A stretch of 64,000 bases of DNA from Paracoccus mutanolyticus (GCF_003285265.1 NZ_CP030239.1:3194131-3258130), one strand, 5' to 3'; positions 1-10,656 are shown, counted from the first letter of the stretch. Translations and numbers: made by a program. The notes: a model not told the origin generated them from the letters alone.

Positions 1-239
1 AGCGATCGTCAGGTGTCCAACCAAAGCTGCGCAACAGCGTCGTGCTGAATAATGTGCAGGGGTCCGAGATCGTGGATTCCTCACGCGATAAGATGCCGTG
101 ACTTCGAAGTTGTTTTGTACCCGAGTCATCCCAGAGTTGTCCTCGCCGAGTACAGGCAGCGGAAAAAGATAGATCGTTGGTGATTTTTCCGAGCTGATTT
201 CAAGACGAAGTCTCATGCAAACGGCCCCGTCAGGATCTT

Positions 240-400
240 TGCTTTTCGTTTTTTGCAGCACTTTCATGGCGCGGCCGCACCAGTCAACCAGCGTGCTGTC
301 GGGAATGCCCGCACCCATCCGAGCGAAGATCTCGTTCTGGCGATAAAGCGGAAGATGGTCGTCAAACTTGGCGACAAGGATGTGGGCCAGCAGGCCAGCA
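240..400 (-). pseudogene. IS66-family transposase fragment (middle of TnpC)
   Basis: Minus-strand translation gives LLAHILVAKFDDHLPLYRQ followed by NEIFARMG and STLVDWCG. This is the conserved block ahead of the DDE catalytic region in IS66 transposases. There is no start, no stop and no neighbouring tnpA/tnpB, and the piece abuts an unrelated ATPase fragment. It is a remnant and cannot make a transposase. Two other IS66 pieces may lie near 10784-11060 and at 63480-63653. Confidence 0.65.
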
Positions 401-407
401 TGATGCT

Positions 408-470
408 GCCCGCATCGGTGTTTACGACGAGATTCGCATTGTGGGTGACCATAATCACCTGGCGTCTACC
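408..470 (-). pseudogene. AAA/SMC-like ATPase fragment
   Basis: The minus strand encodes VIMVTHNANLVVNTDA, the switch/H-loop region near the C-terminus of ABC/SMC-type and TrlF-like ATPases (THNxNLVVNxDA). Only about 20 residues are present before the frame passes into the IS66 fragment. The family is recognisable but the parent protein is not. Confidence 0.45.
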
Positions 471-534
471 CTTATTCATCAATTTCCGGCGCCGATCCAA
501 TGCATCTGAACACTGAATCGCATCCAGATTTTTT

Positions 535-684
535 CAGCCTGATCCGGTCGCCGCCGACCTCTGCGGCGAAATCGCCGATGATCGAGAAGGTCGCAACCAC
601 GTCCAGCGGTTCCGCCTGCGCAGCCGCGACGGATGAAAACGCAATGGCCGAGCAGGCAGCGATGCGGAAGAGCCAGTCTTTCAT
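535..684 (-). pseudogene. zinc/manganese ABC transporter substrate-binding protein, N-terminal fragment
   Basis: The fragment starts at an ATG at 684 with a purine-rich AAAGGA just upstream. It encodes a Sec signal peptide (MKDWLFRIAACSAIAF then AAAQA) and the first mature strand DVVATFSIIGDFAAEVGGDR, as in periplasmic Zn/Mn-binding ZnuA/AztC-type proteins. Similarity stops about 50 residues in, where the frame runs into unrelated sequence and a stop near 472. The metal-binding histidines would lie downstream and are missing. An open stretch ending at 704, immediately upstream, was not recognised. Confidence 0.6.
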
Positions 685-952
685 GGGATATCCTTTCATG
701 GCGTCAGGCCGTGCGGTGATGGCGCATCGGCGCGTGCGAACCCATGGCCTCGAGCATCGGCCGGACCCGCGCGAATTCGGCCGCCGAACCGCTTTCCCAA
801 GCCGACTTAAGTGCTTCAGTGGCAGCCAATATCAGTGATCCCCGGCCGTAAAACGGCCCAGCTCTGCAAGACATTCGCACCGGTGTCCTCGGGCGGCGCG
901 ATGCGCAACAAAGCCACAACCTCTCTGCCAACTTGATCCAGCTGTGGCTGAC

Positions 953-1080
953 GCAGTTTGACAGAGGCGATGCGAGTGGCGGGACTTGGCATCAAGCCCT
1001 GCAAGCGCTTTGTGCGCATGACCGACAGCCGGCACGACTCTCCGATCTTCCCAACCTGTATCGCAACCTCAAACCCGGGT
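953..1080 (+). pseudogene. IS3-family transposase OrfB fragment
   Basis: The plus strand encodes TEAMRVAGLGIKPCKRFVR followed by TTDS-like and PNLYRNL motifs, the region before the DDE core in IS3-group OrfB proteins. The match changes frame near 1050. No start, catalytic residues or terminal repeats are present. Confidence 0.5.
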
Positions 1081-1129
1081 CTGTTCCGGGTGTCTCGAAC
1101 CTTCGGGTCGATGAGGGTGGAATCAAGCG

Positions 1130-1306
1130 CTAAAGCACAGAGTTGTAATTGCCGAACAGCCGGAAGGTGAGATTTTCACCGATGGGCCCGGCCAGCATGA
1201 AGTTGCTGCGCACCGAGTCGCCTTCCTGCCGGCTTTCGGGCGAGTTGTAGTGCATCCCGACCTGCCCCGAGAAGGTTTCGGGGCGCTTGGTGATGATATT
1301 GACCAC
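1130..1306 (-). pseudogene. TonB-dependent siderophore receptor fragment (end of plug, first barrel strands)
   Basis: The minus strand gives VVNIITKRPETFSGQVGMHY, then SNFMLAGPIGENLTFRLFG and a stop. VVNIITKRP is the signature at the end of the plug domain of TonB-dependent outer-membrane receptors, and the rest matches the first barrel strands. Roughly 60 of some 700 residues remain. A plug-domain piece of the same kind of receptor occurs at 10471-10656 and a barrel-end piece at 63059-63130; they need not come from one gene. Confidence 0.65.
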
Positions 1307-2219
1307 TTAAACCAGATACTCGCACGGATCATAGCAATTAAGCCGCAAGGCCCTGATCGACTCAGATTCTAAAGACTAACAAGAACTCAGGTCCCGAATG
1401 ATCCGCATTAAGTGCCTGGGTCTGCCTGGCGGGCTTGTGCTTGGCAGGAGCATAGTCGGGAGCCATGGTGGGACGCATCTGCGAACTTGATCCTGCAGGT
1501 CGATAAAGTACGCGGTTATTTTCTACGTATGGATCCATTCCTAAGCTTCTTGGCGCTCACGCTCCTTTTCGTTTCTAACGGCCAGCAATCAATGAGGCGT
1601 GTTTGCCGCATACAGGCGCTGATGCAGGTCGGCAATATAACCGCGTTCAGGGTCTGCTGACCTGACGAACATGCGCGGTTAGAGATGCGACGAGGCTATC
1701 ATTTTCGATATTATGCTATGATCAAGAAAAAACAAGAGATCAGCATCAGCCTAGGGTTTGCTCGAGGGCTTCAATCAGATGCACTTCTCCCAGCTCCTCG
1801 AAGTCGAGCGCCCCTTTGCGATTGTCCTGCGAGTGGGTTTCGAAGATCACGCGCTCGATCTCGTCCACGAGGCCGTCGGATACCCCCGTGGACGAACATA
1901 GATCTTCTACGAATTGCTGGGAAAGGTACCGACCACGTTAGAATGTCACCATCGATCGTCGGATATCTCTCGAAGAAAACGGGCATGTCGCTCGCATCAA
2001 CAACGCCCCATCGACCAGATCGTAGTCGACATGACCGATCATCAGCTGCTCACCCTTTCGGAGGGTGCGATATCGCTTAACATCTCATCCCATGCCGCCG
2101 GCGTGATCGCGTCGCATCCGGCAGCGATGACATCGAGCCGACGCTGTCTTACAGATCCGCGAGCCCCACCGATCGCCGCGATCCGGCATTGAGGGCAGAT
2201 GATCTGGAGTGGTCGCCCA
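1307..2219. other. no recognisable gene
   Basis: Only short frames are present. On the minus strand about 1760-1890 contains an open stretch reading GLVDEIERVIFETHSQ and ending ALEQTLG then stop, which looks protein-like but was not identified. About 2040-2170 on the minus strand (DVIAAGCDAITPAAWDEML) also looks protein-like and is unassigned. Confidence 0.4.
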
Positions 2220-2470
2220 ACCGGCCCCGTCAATCCGGACGTGCGACAGGACCAGCGAGCGGTCGATGACGCTGTTGCTTTTAACCATTCGGGCAGGACG
2301 AACTCCATGCCCTCGACGCGGCCCGAGCGCGTCGTCAATTCCTCCCACTCATTGATCCATGAGAATTGCCGGCGACGCCAATGCGGACCGTTGCGGATCG
2401 TGGTGGCGATGACAGTGGATTGCAGCCGCGCCAGCGCGGCTTTCAAAAGCCGGTATTGGTGATTGCCCGG
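2220..2470 (-). pseudogene. plasmid replication initiator RepA fragment
   Basis: Minus-strand translation from about 2468 gives YRLLKAALARLQSTVIATTI, then RRRQFSWINEWEELTT and GMEFVLPEW. After a frame change near 2285 it continues VIDRSLVLS. This is the winged-helix core of the RPA-type replication initiators of alphaproteobacterial plasmids. Neither end of the gene is present and there are no visible iterons, so it is not a working origin. It does suggest that some of this DNA derives from a plasmid. Confidence 0.6.
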
Positions 2471-4383
2471 TCGGGCGTCCGATGGGCGAACGCAACAGAA
2501 ATCTCCTGAGCAATGCGTCTCGAACTCGAGCGGGAGCGTTGTCTGCGGCCTCGCGCAAACCCGAGGTGCGCAGCGTTGCCCCGCCCGCCACAGCAATAAG
2601 ATGCCTCTTCATCAACTGCAAAGCCATGCGCTTTTGAGAAGTAATCATCACTGGGAACATTCTCAAGGTTTTGTACAGGATGGTTGGCGCCGTGATGACC
2701 ATGATTCATTTTCATCGTCACGGCCTTCTTGTGTTCGGTCGAGTTAGGTCGGCCCGCGATGTAATGTTATGGTACTCATGACATTGAACTGCTATGCGAA
2801 TGAGTTCCTGGGAGGGGGTCTAGATGCTGAGCGTCTTCGAGGACCCTACCTCATGACATTGAACAGCCTTACTATACCCCTGTATATATCTTTCAGGAGC
2901 TCGTACGTGCGGATAGGAAGGGGTATTAGAACGTCAATCAGCCGGCAATCAACCGTAGCACCCGCTATCGTACTGCAAAGTGACATAACAATCGGGTTGC
3001 GAACGAGGCGGACAAGCGGCATCGCTTGTTCGAGGCGGCAGGCTATAGTACCATGCGAATCGCCGATGAACTATTTTCATGATCGTGCCGGACCGGTCGA
3101 TCGAATGATGCTGATCGACAGACAAATACAGTTCGATGAACGACCTCTGCTACGACCTGGGCATACCATTACAGTAATTAGCCAACCAACCCGCAACCTG
3201 ATCATTAAATTAAAATATTATTATAATCCTCGGCGAACAACACCACGACCAAACAAGGTGAGGTCAAGGTGACCGCCCGACCAGATGCCGCGCATCAGAT
3301 CGCCTGCACGTGGCCGGCCCTCGCGCAGAACCGCGCGAGCGATGATCTCGCGCAGCTCAGCCTCGTGCAACGAACTTCCGCTTTCTGGCTTTGAAGTCGC
3401 ATTGCCGTATGGCCTCAGCGTCTGGACCGAACGAAGCCAGTCGAGGACTCAGGCTCGGCTCTAGGGTGCGGGCAGGCCCACGCCGGTAGGCTTGGGATCG
3501 GGCTGAGGCAAGCGATCGGGCGCAATCCGCCATCAAGCCCTGTAATTAGTGCAAGGGACTGAGGCCGAAAGAGCGCAGCGAAGGTTTCGCATTCCGTACT
3601 TACCGCGGATTGCGCAAGGAGAACGAAATTGCGAGCGCTACACCAGTGCCCACGCAACGAAGAAGGGAGCAACAGTCTCGAAGGAGCTGCCATATCTATA
3701 CATTATCTTTGGCCCATGAGTGCGTAGGCTATAATTTCCGTGTACCAAAACGAACTGAAAAATCTGCAAGGCCTGGGGCTCAAAGATGCAACTGAGAAGT
3801 AATGCAGCTTCGAGACTCGATCAATAGGCGATCCAATAACTTCCGGCGCACTGGCACGGACCAGAGCATCAGCGGACGGACCAATTCCAGACCTGGCTGC
3901 AAGAAGCACTATTGATTCAGGGTCAGACATCTGACATGCCGCTGCCCAAAGGGGAGGGCAAGACACTCGAGAAAATTCGAGAGGCCGAGTTCGTGGATCA
4001 AATTTATTTGTGATGCACTAGAGTTATGGGTATCGAAATAATTCGTTGCTAGCGCTAAGAGTTCTCGGAACCTTAGAAAGGCCTTGCGCTTTCTAGTCAG
4101 GCATAGATAATTCGCTTCGACCTTCAGATCCTCTCCGTAAGGCAATGACAATCACCAAAGTCATGATCGCGGCGTCCAGGCGGCCCATCTTGTCGTAATG
4201 CCATTCCGCAAAGATGTCCTGGGACAGGAACACGCTGCGGTCGACCTGCGGGGCCAGGAACAGCGCAGCGGCATGCAGGAGCATATGCGCGCGCCAGCCG
4301 AGGCCGATCCTGTTTGGCGACTTCAAGGCCGGTTATCGGGTTTATGATCGGCTTGATCTGGATACGCTGGGTGACCTCTTGTG
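2471..4383. other. 1.9 kb without an identifiable gene, AT-richer around 2760-3250
   Basis: Many short frames are present but none has a recognisable domain. The 2760-3250 part is clearly lower in GC than the rest. A minus-strand stretch near 3270-3370 (AELREIIARAVLREGRP) and another near 4140-4310 with a hydrophobic tail (AAIMTLVIVIAL) look protein-like but could not be placed. Confidence 0.4.
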
Positions 4384-4554
4384 CACACAACCGCTTTGAT
4401 CTCGTGATTGGTATCGGCGCGCAGGCGTTGTTCGATCTGCTCCGGGTCGGCTCCCGACCGCCAGTCGCCTACGATGAATTCTGCCTGACCCAAGCTTCTC
4501 GGCCATTTTCTTCGGCCATGTTCTTCCACAAGGTGGCGAAATGACCGGTTTCAT
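4384..4554 (-). pseudogene. serine-glyoxylate aminotransferase fragment
   Basis: The minus strand encodes YETGHFATLWKNMAE, then in a second frame QAEFIVGDWRSGADPEQIEQ and RLRADTNHEIKAV. This is a contiguous part of the class V aminotransferase that converts serine and glyoxylate to hydroxypyruvate and glycine in the serine cycle. A frame change lies near 4500. The PLP-lysine region and both ends are missing. Confidence 0.65.
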
Positions 4555-4754
4555 ACATCAGCACCCGATCCCATGGCCTTGGAAACTGCTGGAAGCTTCG
4601 TCACAGGAGAGACGTGAGCTGATCATGCGCGCCGCCCCGTCCCTGATCCCGGCGAGTAACTGTGCCTCATGGCACCTGTTGCGCCGATGGCCTGTCGCGG
4701 ATGACCGTCCATCTGCGGTCGAGGAGCTCAAGGTGCGCCACTGCCGTCTCGCGG

Positions 4755-4910
4755 AAGATCCTGGTAACCGGCGGGGCCGGGGCCGGGTTCATCGGCTCGG
4801 CCGTGGTGCGGCTGGCGGTCCGGCGCGGGCATCAGGTGGTGAACCTGGACGCGCTGACCTATGCCGCGAACCTGGAAAACGTGGCCCCGGTGTCGAACAG
4901 CCCGCTCGAG
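4755..4910 (+). pseudogene. rfbB: dTDP-glucose 4,6-dehydratase N-terminal fragment
   Basis: The plus strand gives [20 protein letters not shown], then [20 protein letters not shown], the NAD-binding Rossmann start of RfbB. The glycine motif is normally GGAGFIG; here it reads GGAGAGFIG, a 6-base duplication that lengthens the loop. Similarity ends abruptly after about 50 residues and the catalytic YxxxK part is absent. Confidence 0.65.
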
Positions 4911-6039
4911 CCGACCGGATCGCCGGCGTTGTCAACGCGGAGAGTTCCGGCCTCGGCCTCGGCGGCGGTCGTCGAGATGGCGGATGTCGAAGACCCGCCG
5001 CGCCGCGACGATGCCCGATGCCGCTGCCGTGATCGCCGCGACGGTGATCTCGATGCGGGTCGGGTCAGTGTCGCCCCGGCGGCCCGGCAGCCTGCCGGCA
5101 ACGCGGTTCAGCAGGGTGTCGAGCGTGCCGATCTCGACATAGTCGGCGCTTACCTCAGCCGCGCGGGCGGCTTCGGTTGCACTAAGGCCGGGTGGCATTC
5201 GCCTTGGCCCCGCTGCCCCGCAGGCCGAAAGCGGTCAATCCGCGGCATGTTAGGCCGGTCGTTCGGAGGGGCCTTGATCAGCCTCGTGCGATTCCCTGGC
5301 CGCCTCCAGCGGGACACGGCCTCGGCCAGCGCGGCCTGACTGTTCGCAGGTCGGCGTTCGGTCAGCGAGCGCTTGGCGTGGGCCTTGCCCGCGGCGATCT
5401 TGCCTTCCGGGCGGCATCGCCTGGCCAATCGAGGTCGGCCTGGTCTCGCGGGCCGCCACTCGGCCATCCGGGCCGCGCGCGCGACTGCGGATCGGGCGGC
5501 GCTGACCTGCGCTGGAGGCCTGCGAGCTCTGCCTTTGCGGCGGAGATGCGCGCATCAACCGCCGCGGCGTCGCCGCGGCCGCTGCACAAGGTCGCGGCCT
5601 GCCGCCACCTCTGCGGCGGCCTGGCCAGGTCAGCCAGCCGCAGGCACTGGGACTTGTCCTTGGGCCGGATGCGCAGATCCGCGGGATTGGCCAGGCGCTC
5701 GCCGCGCTGCGCAGCAGCGGGCAGGGGCATGGCAGCGCCGCACTGCTGTCGGCGTGGGTCCTATGACGTGATGACGCCTTCGGCCGCCCGCCGGGGGTTC
5801 TGGAAGCCATTCACTGGAAGCCGGCGATCCGCTGGGTCATCGACAGGATCCACGTGCTGGAACCGACGTGTTCAGTCGATCTGCCGCAGCCTGCACGAGG
5901 CCGCGGAACTGCGATTATCCTGCTGCGGTCTGACAGGCGGCACGTCGACCGCAGCATCGGACTGGAAGGTGTGAACCCGTCTGGCGACGAGCGGTGCGGC
6001 AACATGGCCCGCTCGGTCCGCGTCGTGGCGCCGCACCTC
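4911..6039. other. no identifiable gene; high-GC shadow frames
   Basis: Overlapping open frames exist on both strands because of the very high GC. On the minus strand, 4930-5190 ([34 protein letters not shown]) and 5360-5640 (alanine/arginine-rich, coiled-coil-like) look most protein-like. Neither was recognised and neither has a convincing start and stop. Confidence 0.35.
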
Positions 6040-6190
6040 GCATTTCCACCTGCTCGTCGGGATGGAGAAGGTCTGGGGCATCGACCCGAAGCAGGTCCAG
6101 ATCCTGAACATGAAACCGCCGCAGATCATGGCCGCCTGGCAGCGCGGCGACATCGACGCGGCCTATGTCTGGCCGCCGGCGCTGGGGTTT
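6040..6190 (+). pseudogene. tauA: taurine ABC transporter substrate-binding protein fragment
   Basis: The plus strand encodes HLLVGMEKVWGIDPKQVQIL, then NMKPPQIMAAWQRGDIDAAY and VWPPALG. This is characteristic of the second lobe of the periplasmic taurine-binding protein TauA. About 50 residues remain. The signal peptide and the rest of the gene are missing and no tauB/tauC is nearby. Confidence 0.65.
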
Positions 6191-7159
6191 GACCTGCGGG
6201 GACGCCCGCCGGGGCAAGCTGTGGGTCATCAGCATGGGTTTGCAACTTCGGTAGAACAACTAGCATCAGCGCCCCTGTCACGCTGGGCGCGACCGTGTCC
6301 TGATGCTCTCCGGTCGCCAGAACGGCTCCGAGGCCTCGGCGGCCGGTCCCCCTGTCCGACACCCAAGACAAGACCGTGGGCCTGCGACAAATGCGGCCGC
6401 CGGATGGCGGACAGGAATGGTCTGGGATCGGGGACGGGTCTGCGCGTGATCCCTGCCGGCATGGCGGGCCGGGCAGACCGCCGGGGCGGCATCGAGGGGA
6501 TCGGCGACGGCATCACCGTGCTGTGCGAGCCCAACGAGTATCCGGGCGGACTGAACGTCCACAAGCCCGTCGCCAAAAAAGTTGGCCGGGGTCAGCGGGC
6601 GGCTCCCGCGGTCCAGCGGTCCCAGCGCTTCGCCCGGCGCGGCTGCCCACGCGCGCGGCCTCCGGGAGCTGCCGGGCCGATCGGCACTGTTCCGGTGCCG
6701 CCCCGCCCCTTCAAGGGCCGCGCCCTCGCCGCCAGCAAGGCAAGTGGAACCGTCCGGGGCGGTATCCCCAGCCTTCCGCATCCCGAGGGGCTTGTGCAGG
6801 CCGGGTGATCATCCCCCTCCACCCCGGCCGACCTTGCTCGTTGCTGCCCCAGGATCCTGCGTCGACGCGCCTTCCTGGTCAAGCACCATGCGCAGGTCCA
6901 GGCTGTCGCGGATCACCTCGGGCCTGGCTTCGAGGATCTGCACCGCCGCGCGGTGATCTCCTCGGCCCGCGACGGCGTCGCGGCGCGCAAGCACCACGGT
7001 AATAGTCGGCCAGCGGTGTCGCTCAGGCCCGGAACGACCGGATCACCGGCGTATCCGTGGTGCCCATGCCGGGCGCACCCATCCGCCCCAGCCCGCGGCA
7101 TTCCGCCGGCATCCCCTTCGGCCGTCCACCACCGGCGGCGTCCGCCCGGCTGCCGGCAG
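6191..7159. other. no identifiable gene
   Basis: Long but arginine- and proline-rich frames occur on both strands, typical of non-coding frames in very GC-rich DNA. A plus-strand stretch at 6440-6560 (GDGITVLCEPNEYPGG) may be a gene piece but I cannot place it. Confidence 0.35.
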
Positions 7160-7262
7160 TCCCGTGCGCGTTGGTGGTCATCACCCACGTCACCCGGCTC
7201 ATGTCGAAGTCGACGCGCAGATAGGGGTCGGTCCAGTTCCGCGCGGTCACGGGACGATCATC
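7160..7262 (-). pseudogene. AAA+ ATPase fragment (Lon-like)
   Basis: Minus-strand residues WTDPYLRVDFDMSRVTWVMT followed by TN resemble the sensor-1 region of Lon-like AAA+ proteins (DPYL.V.FDLS.V.W..TAN). Only about 35 residues are present, so this is a weak family assignment. Confidence 0.35.
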
Positions 7263-7794
7263 GTCCTGACGCGGCTTCGCCATGGTGCTGCCGCCGGAGG
7301 TGTTGCCGGCGATTCGCGGGCCAGGCCGTCGTCTGTTCAGGGCCGGGGGCGATCCGGTCGGTGAGGATGGTCTGTGCCAGCATGCCCATGCCGGCGCTGG
7401 ACCAGCCGACGATCATGCCCGCGACCGGACAGGAACCCGAGGCTATCGCCGCGCCCAGGTCGCCCAGCGGATGCACGCGCGCGGCCAGGTGCCGCGCCCA
7501 AGCCGACTCGCCGAGCCGGGGCCAGAGGGATCGGGCCCCGCATCGGGGCGCCCCGGCGGGCGGTCCGCCGCCATTGTCATTACGGGTGAACAGGGCGGGC
7601 TCATCCCGCCGCTCCGGAGATGCAGGGCGGCGGCGATCTCGTGGGCCTCGGCGCAGACACAAGGCGGCGCGGCTCGCACGGGTCGAGGCGCGGGCAATTG
7701 CGGCCGAGGCGATTTCTGTTGGCACCGCATCCAGCTTGCAATCGCACCGCTCGGCGATGCACCGGGCGCGGGCCGGACGCGCCGGTTCGGTCGG
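7263..7794. other. no identifiable gene
   Basis: The minus strand near 7310-7440 reads VAGMIVGWSSAGMGMLAQTI and could be a membrane or enzyme piece. It was not recognised. Other frames look like GC-driven noise. Confidence 0.3.
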
Positions 7795-7883
7795 ACAGCG
7801 GGGCCGCGCTGAGCGAGAGGCGTTCGCCGTCATGCAGCATGCCGTCGATGGCGACGACATTGTCGACCGTCTTGCCGAAGCCG
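7795..7883 (-). pseudogene. FAD-linked oxidoreductase fragment (GlcD/D-lactate dehydrogenase-like)
   Basis: The minus strand gives FGKTVDNVVAIDGMLHDGE followed by RLSL. This matches the FAD-binding PCMH segment in which RYGKTVDNVVAIDAVLADG is typical. Thirty residues remain with no flanking support. Confidence 0.4.
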
Positions 7884-8014
7884 TCAGCCGCTCGGTGGCG
7901 GCACGCATGTCCGCCGAGGTCGCGGCCAATGCCGTCGATCGGGCAGGATGCAGATGGGCATGGCGATGCCTTCAGTCGGCCAAGGCCGCGCCGTCACCGT
8001 CGGCGGCACATCCA

Positions 8015-8110
8015 ATTCCGCGAATGGCCGAGGCGGACAGCAGGTCGCGCGTATAGGGATGGGAGGGGTTGGCGAACAGCCTGCCGGTATTGAACACTCG
8101 CTGCAGGGCA
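8015..8110 (-). pseudogene. oligopeptide ABC transporter ATPase, C-terminal fragment
   Basis: The minus strand encodes VFNTGRLFANPSHPYTRDLL followed by SAS. The (F/A)xxPxHPYTRxLL motif is diagnostic of the oligo/dipeptide transporter C-terminal extension (DppD/DppF, OppD/OppF). The Walker motifs are absent. Confidence 0.5.
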
Positions 8111-8329
8111 TGGAGGGTGGCAGTTCATGTTCAACAGGGAGCGGCAGGATATGTTCCTGCCTCTCTGAATGATCCGTAGGCGGAGAACCGCGCATCTCGT
8201 GTCGCGGCGTGGCCGACCAGTGCGCGCGCACCGCTGCCCGGCTCTGTGCCGTCAGTCGATCGTTCCACGCCGCGACAATTCTACTCGACGGCTATGCCCA
8301 ACCTGTAACAACGAACTCCCTCGCGCTCG

Positions 8330-8515
8330 TCATTTCAGAATAACCTTTCCTTCTGCAGTAGTCTTGGCGGACGCGGCATCAGCATCGTGGCAGCCGGCCA
8401 GGCGAGCGGGATCGTTTCGCCTCCATGCGCGAAGGAAGTTCAGCACCGCAAAGACCGCCATCGCAGCGCCACCACGATCAGCGGCTGGATAATCGCCGGG
8501 GCGACCGCCTGCGGC
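8330..8515 (-). pseudogene. C-terminal end of an unrecognised single-membrane-segment protein
   Basis: The minus strand reads PQAVAPAIIQPLIVVAL, changes frame once near 8445, and continues AVLNFLRAWRRNDPARLAG and GKVILK before a TGA at 8330-8332. It would be one hydrophobic segment followed by a charged tail. The family is unknown. The frame change makes the reading provisional. Confidence 0.25.
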
Positions 8516-9882
8516 TCAAGATCTGACCAGGTCGTATCGCTCGGCCTTTCATCAACCGACACTGTCATCGACAACAATCACCTCACCTGTTGGCTCGATG
8601 AATCCCGCATCCGGTCCTGACCCGTGCGAAAAGGCGAAGGTAGCCGGAAAAAGTACTAGTGCAAAGGGCTGAAGTTCAGGGCCGAGACGACTCTTCAGTC
8701 GACGACGACCATAGCCGCATCGTCAGCCCGTGCACGCTGAGCGATGGACCAGAGATCTATCTGCCCAGATGGTCAAAAGGGACTGCCCTTAAATCTGGGC
8801 CTTTTCGGCCGGCTGCTACCGCCATTTAGAGCGGCCATGCCGAGGTGCTGCCTGGCGGAGCCCGCCAAAAGGGCGAGGGTGAGTTTTAGAATAGCAGAGT
8901 AGGCAAACCCGACCGAGGAAGGGCGGAGCGCTGACATGCAAGCGGCCCCACGATCCATGCCAGACACAGAGACAAAGGTCGGGGACGGGGCGCATGAGAG
9001 TCCCTGGCGGCCCTGCCGGTACTTAGCGCTACGACAACGGCATTGCAGGAGCGGCGCCAAAGGCGGCGCCGGGCTCACGCGGCCAGGGTCTGCGCCAGGG
9101 CGGAGCCGACGCCACCTGCATCGACGAGGCAGAAGCGACATCATCCGTCTCAGAGGACCCTCTCAGCCTCAGAATAACTCGACCCGGCGGAATCTCTCGA
9201 TCGCCAGTCCAGCTGAACCGCACGCGGGCCAGCCTCTCCGTAGACCTCGTCCTCGATTCCATTGCATGGCCCGGAGATCGAGGCGGAAGATTACCGACAC
9301 CCGCACGGCGTAGCTGGACGGTGACGCTGAATGGCGAAGGCTGTGGCATGACTTTCGCCGGCGCGCTCGCCCAATTGGTCGTCCAGAACGTTCCGCCACT
9401 TGTGGTCGATGCTGTCGCCAAGGTTGGCGAGCCTGGCCTTCCGGCGGAGGTCCGGGACAGGTTCAGCGCTGCGACCGGTGTCGTGGTCATGGTTTGTCAA
9501 CATCTTGGGGTTGCCGGATCGGCGGGAGGTTGCCTAAAGTTCTCCGTATGTTCTCACGAATCGGGGAGACCGGTATCCAGTCATGCTTGCGATGTCGCAG
9601 TGAAGCTGGGGTTGTCGATCTCTTTGCTCCCATTCAGTATTGGCCGCGATCACCGGCGAGCCAATCAAGGCGTACGCCGAATGAACACATGCGCGGGCTT
9701 CGGCGCCGCCTTGGCGACTCGCAGCCCTGCAGACCGGAGCGGCGAAGGTGCGACGACCTGAACGGCGAGAATGACAGCCGCTTGTCGCGGGCCCGGACCC
9801 GGTCCCGTTCGCGCAGCATGGTCAGGTCGATCGGTGCCACCGGCAAGCCATCGGCCCGTGCATGGGCGAGGAGCTGGCCGAA
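8516..9882. other. 1.4 kb without an identifiable gene
   Basis: Both strands carry open frames of up to about 150 codons, for example 9321-9761 on the plus strand and 9029-9490 on the minus strand. They overlap one another, lack recognisable domains, and their composition fits chance open frames in GC-rich DNA. Nothing here could be supported as a gene. Confidence 0.4.
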
Positions 9883-10104
9883 ATGAAGGACGAGGATATC
9901 GATTACAGCGATATTCCAGAACTGGACGAGGAATTCTGGCGGAAAGCCAGGATTGTCGAGCCTGAAACAACGCAGCAGATTACCTTGCGCGTCAAGAAAT
10001 CGGTACGTCGAGACCTCGCTTCAACGGGCCAGTCGGCTTGGCGCCCGCGTGTCTGGCGGGATGTTCTTGAGGACGGGCTTGCCTGTGGCCTTCACCGGAT
10101 CTGA
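9883..10104 (+). pseudogene. BrnA-like antitoxin (DUF4415), 3' part replaced
   Basis: BrnA proteins are small DNA-binding antitoxins that pair with the RNase BrnT and repress their own operon. From the ATG at 9883, which has a GAGGAG about 9 bases upstream, the frame reads MKDEDIDYSDIPELDEEFWR and then ITLRVKKSV, a good match to the DUF4415 start. After about residue 45 the usual GKGYQTRxNAVL dimerisation helix is missing and the frame continues as unrelated sequence to a stop at 10104. No brnT toxin gene precedes it. An in-frame ATG at 9862 is an alternative start. Confidence 0.5.
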
Positions 10105-10154
10105 ACCGCCCCGGGTCCTGGATACCGGAGAGTAGAACACTCAAAGGATGAGCC

Positions 10155-10295
10155 CTATGACGAAGGCGCCGCAGCGAAGTCAGGGTCGGAGTCGAAACTG
10201 TCTGGCGCGGAGGCCGAACGAGCAGCGAACTTCCCGGCACAGGGTGATTGCCGGTTCAGTTTTGCGTGGTGCCGAAGGTCCAGTATTTCTGCCAT
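10155..10295 (-). CDS. short hypothetical protein start, 46 codons
   Basis: An ATG at 10295 is preceded by a good ribosome-binding site (CAGGAG, 8 bases upstream). It opens a frame reading MAEILDLRHHAKLNRQSP and so on to a stop at 10155. The start context looks genuine. The product is not recognised and the second half (SAPDSFDSDPDF) may belong to other DNA, so this may be only the beginning of a larger gene. Confidence 0.25.
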   Translation of the reverse strand: MAEILDLRHHAKLNRQSPCAGKFAARSASAPDSFDSDPDFAAAPSS

Positions 10296-10470
10296 GGGAA
10301 ATCTCCTGTGGTTGGCTTCCGGCGACGGATCCGGGCTAGGCTCACGATGGAGGGCCGTCGAAGGTCGCCCGTCGTCGTAAATGCCGGCCGAGCCAGTGCC
10401 GGCCGCAGGCATGCTGACTGTTCTCAAGCATCGCGTCGTTCTCCCGTCGGCGGGGTGCCGATGGGTATGG

Positions 10471-10656
10471 CTACATCCAAAAATTATGGTCAGCACGGCC
10501 GCGGATGTTCGGCTCGTCGAAGCCCGGCGTCGCGCCATAGGGCTCGGCCACCGCGCCCGCGCTGTAACGCAGCGCCTGCCCCACCGAAGTCGCCCCCTGG
10601 TCGCGGATCTGCTGGCCCGTCACGACCGAGACGGACTGCTGGGTTATCCAGCTCGC
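10471..10656 (-). pseudogene. TonB-dependent siderophore receptor plug-domain fragment
   Basis: The minus strand gives ITQQSVSVVTGQQIRDQGA, then SVGQALRYSAGAVAEPYG and DEPNIRGR, ending in a stop at 10471-10473. This is the N-terminal plug of a ferri-siderophore TonB receptor; typical text is Q.VSVVT...I.DQG..SV.QALRYSAGV. The TonB box and barrel are missing. Confidence 0.65.

Noticed and set aside
4932..5810. Coiled-coil-like minus-strand frames suggesting a phage tape-measure or secretion protein
   Set aside because: Alanine/arginine-rich sequence is expected from random frames at this GC content and no conserved motif was found.
9321..9761. 146-codon plus-strand frame (TFAGALAQLVVQNVPPLVVD)
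   Set aside because: The frame overlaps an equally long minus-strand frame, has no known domain and sits in patchwork sequence; coding potential could not be supported.
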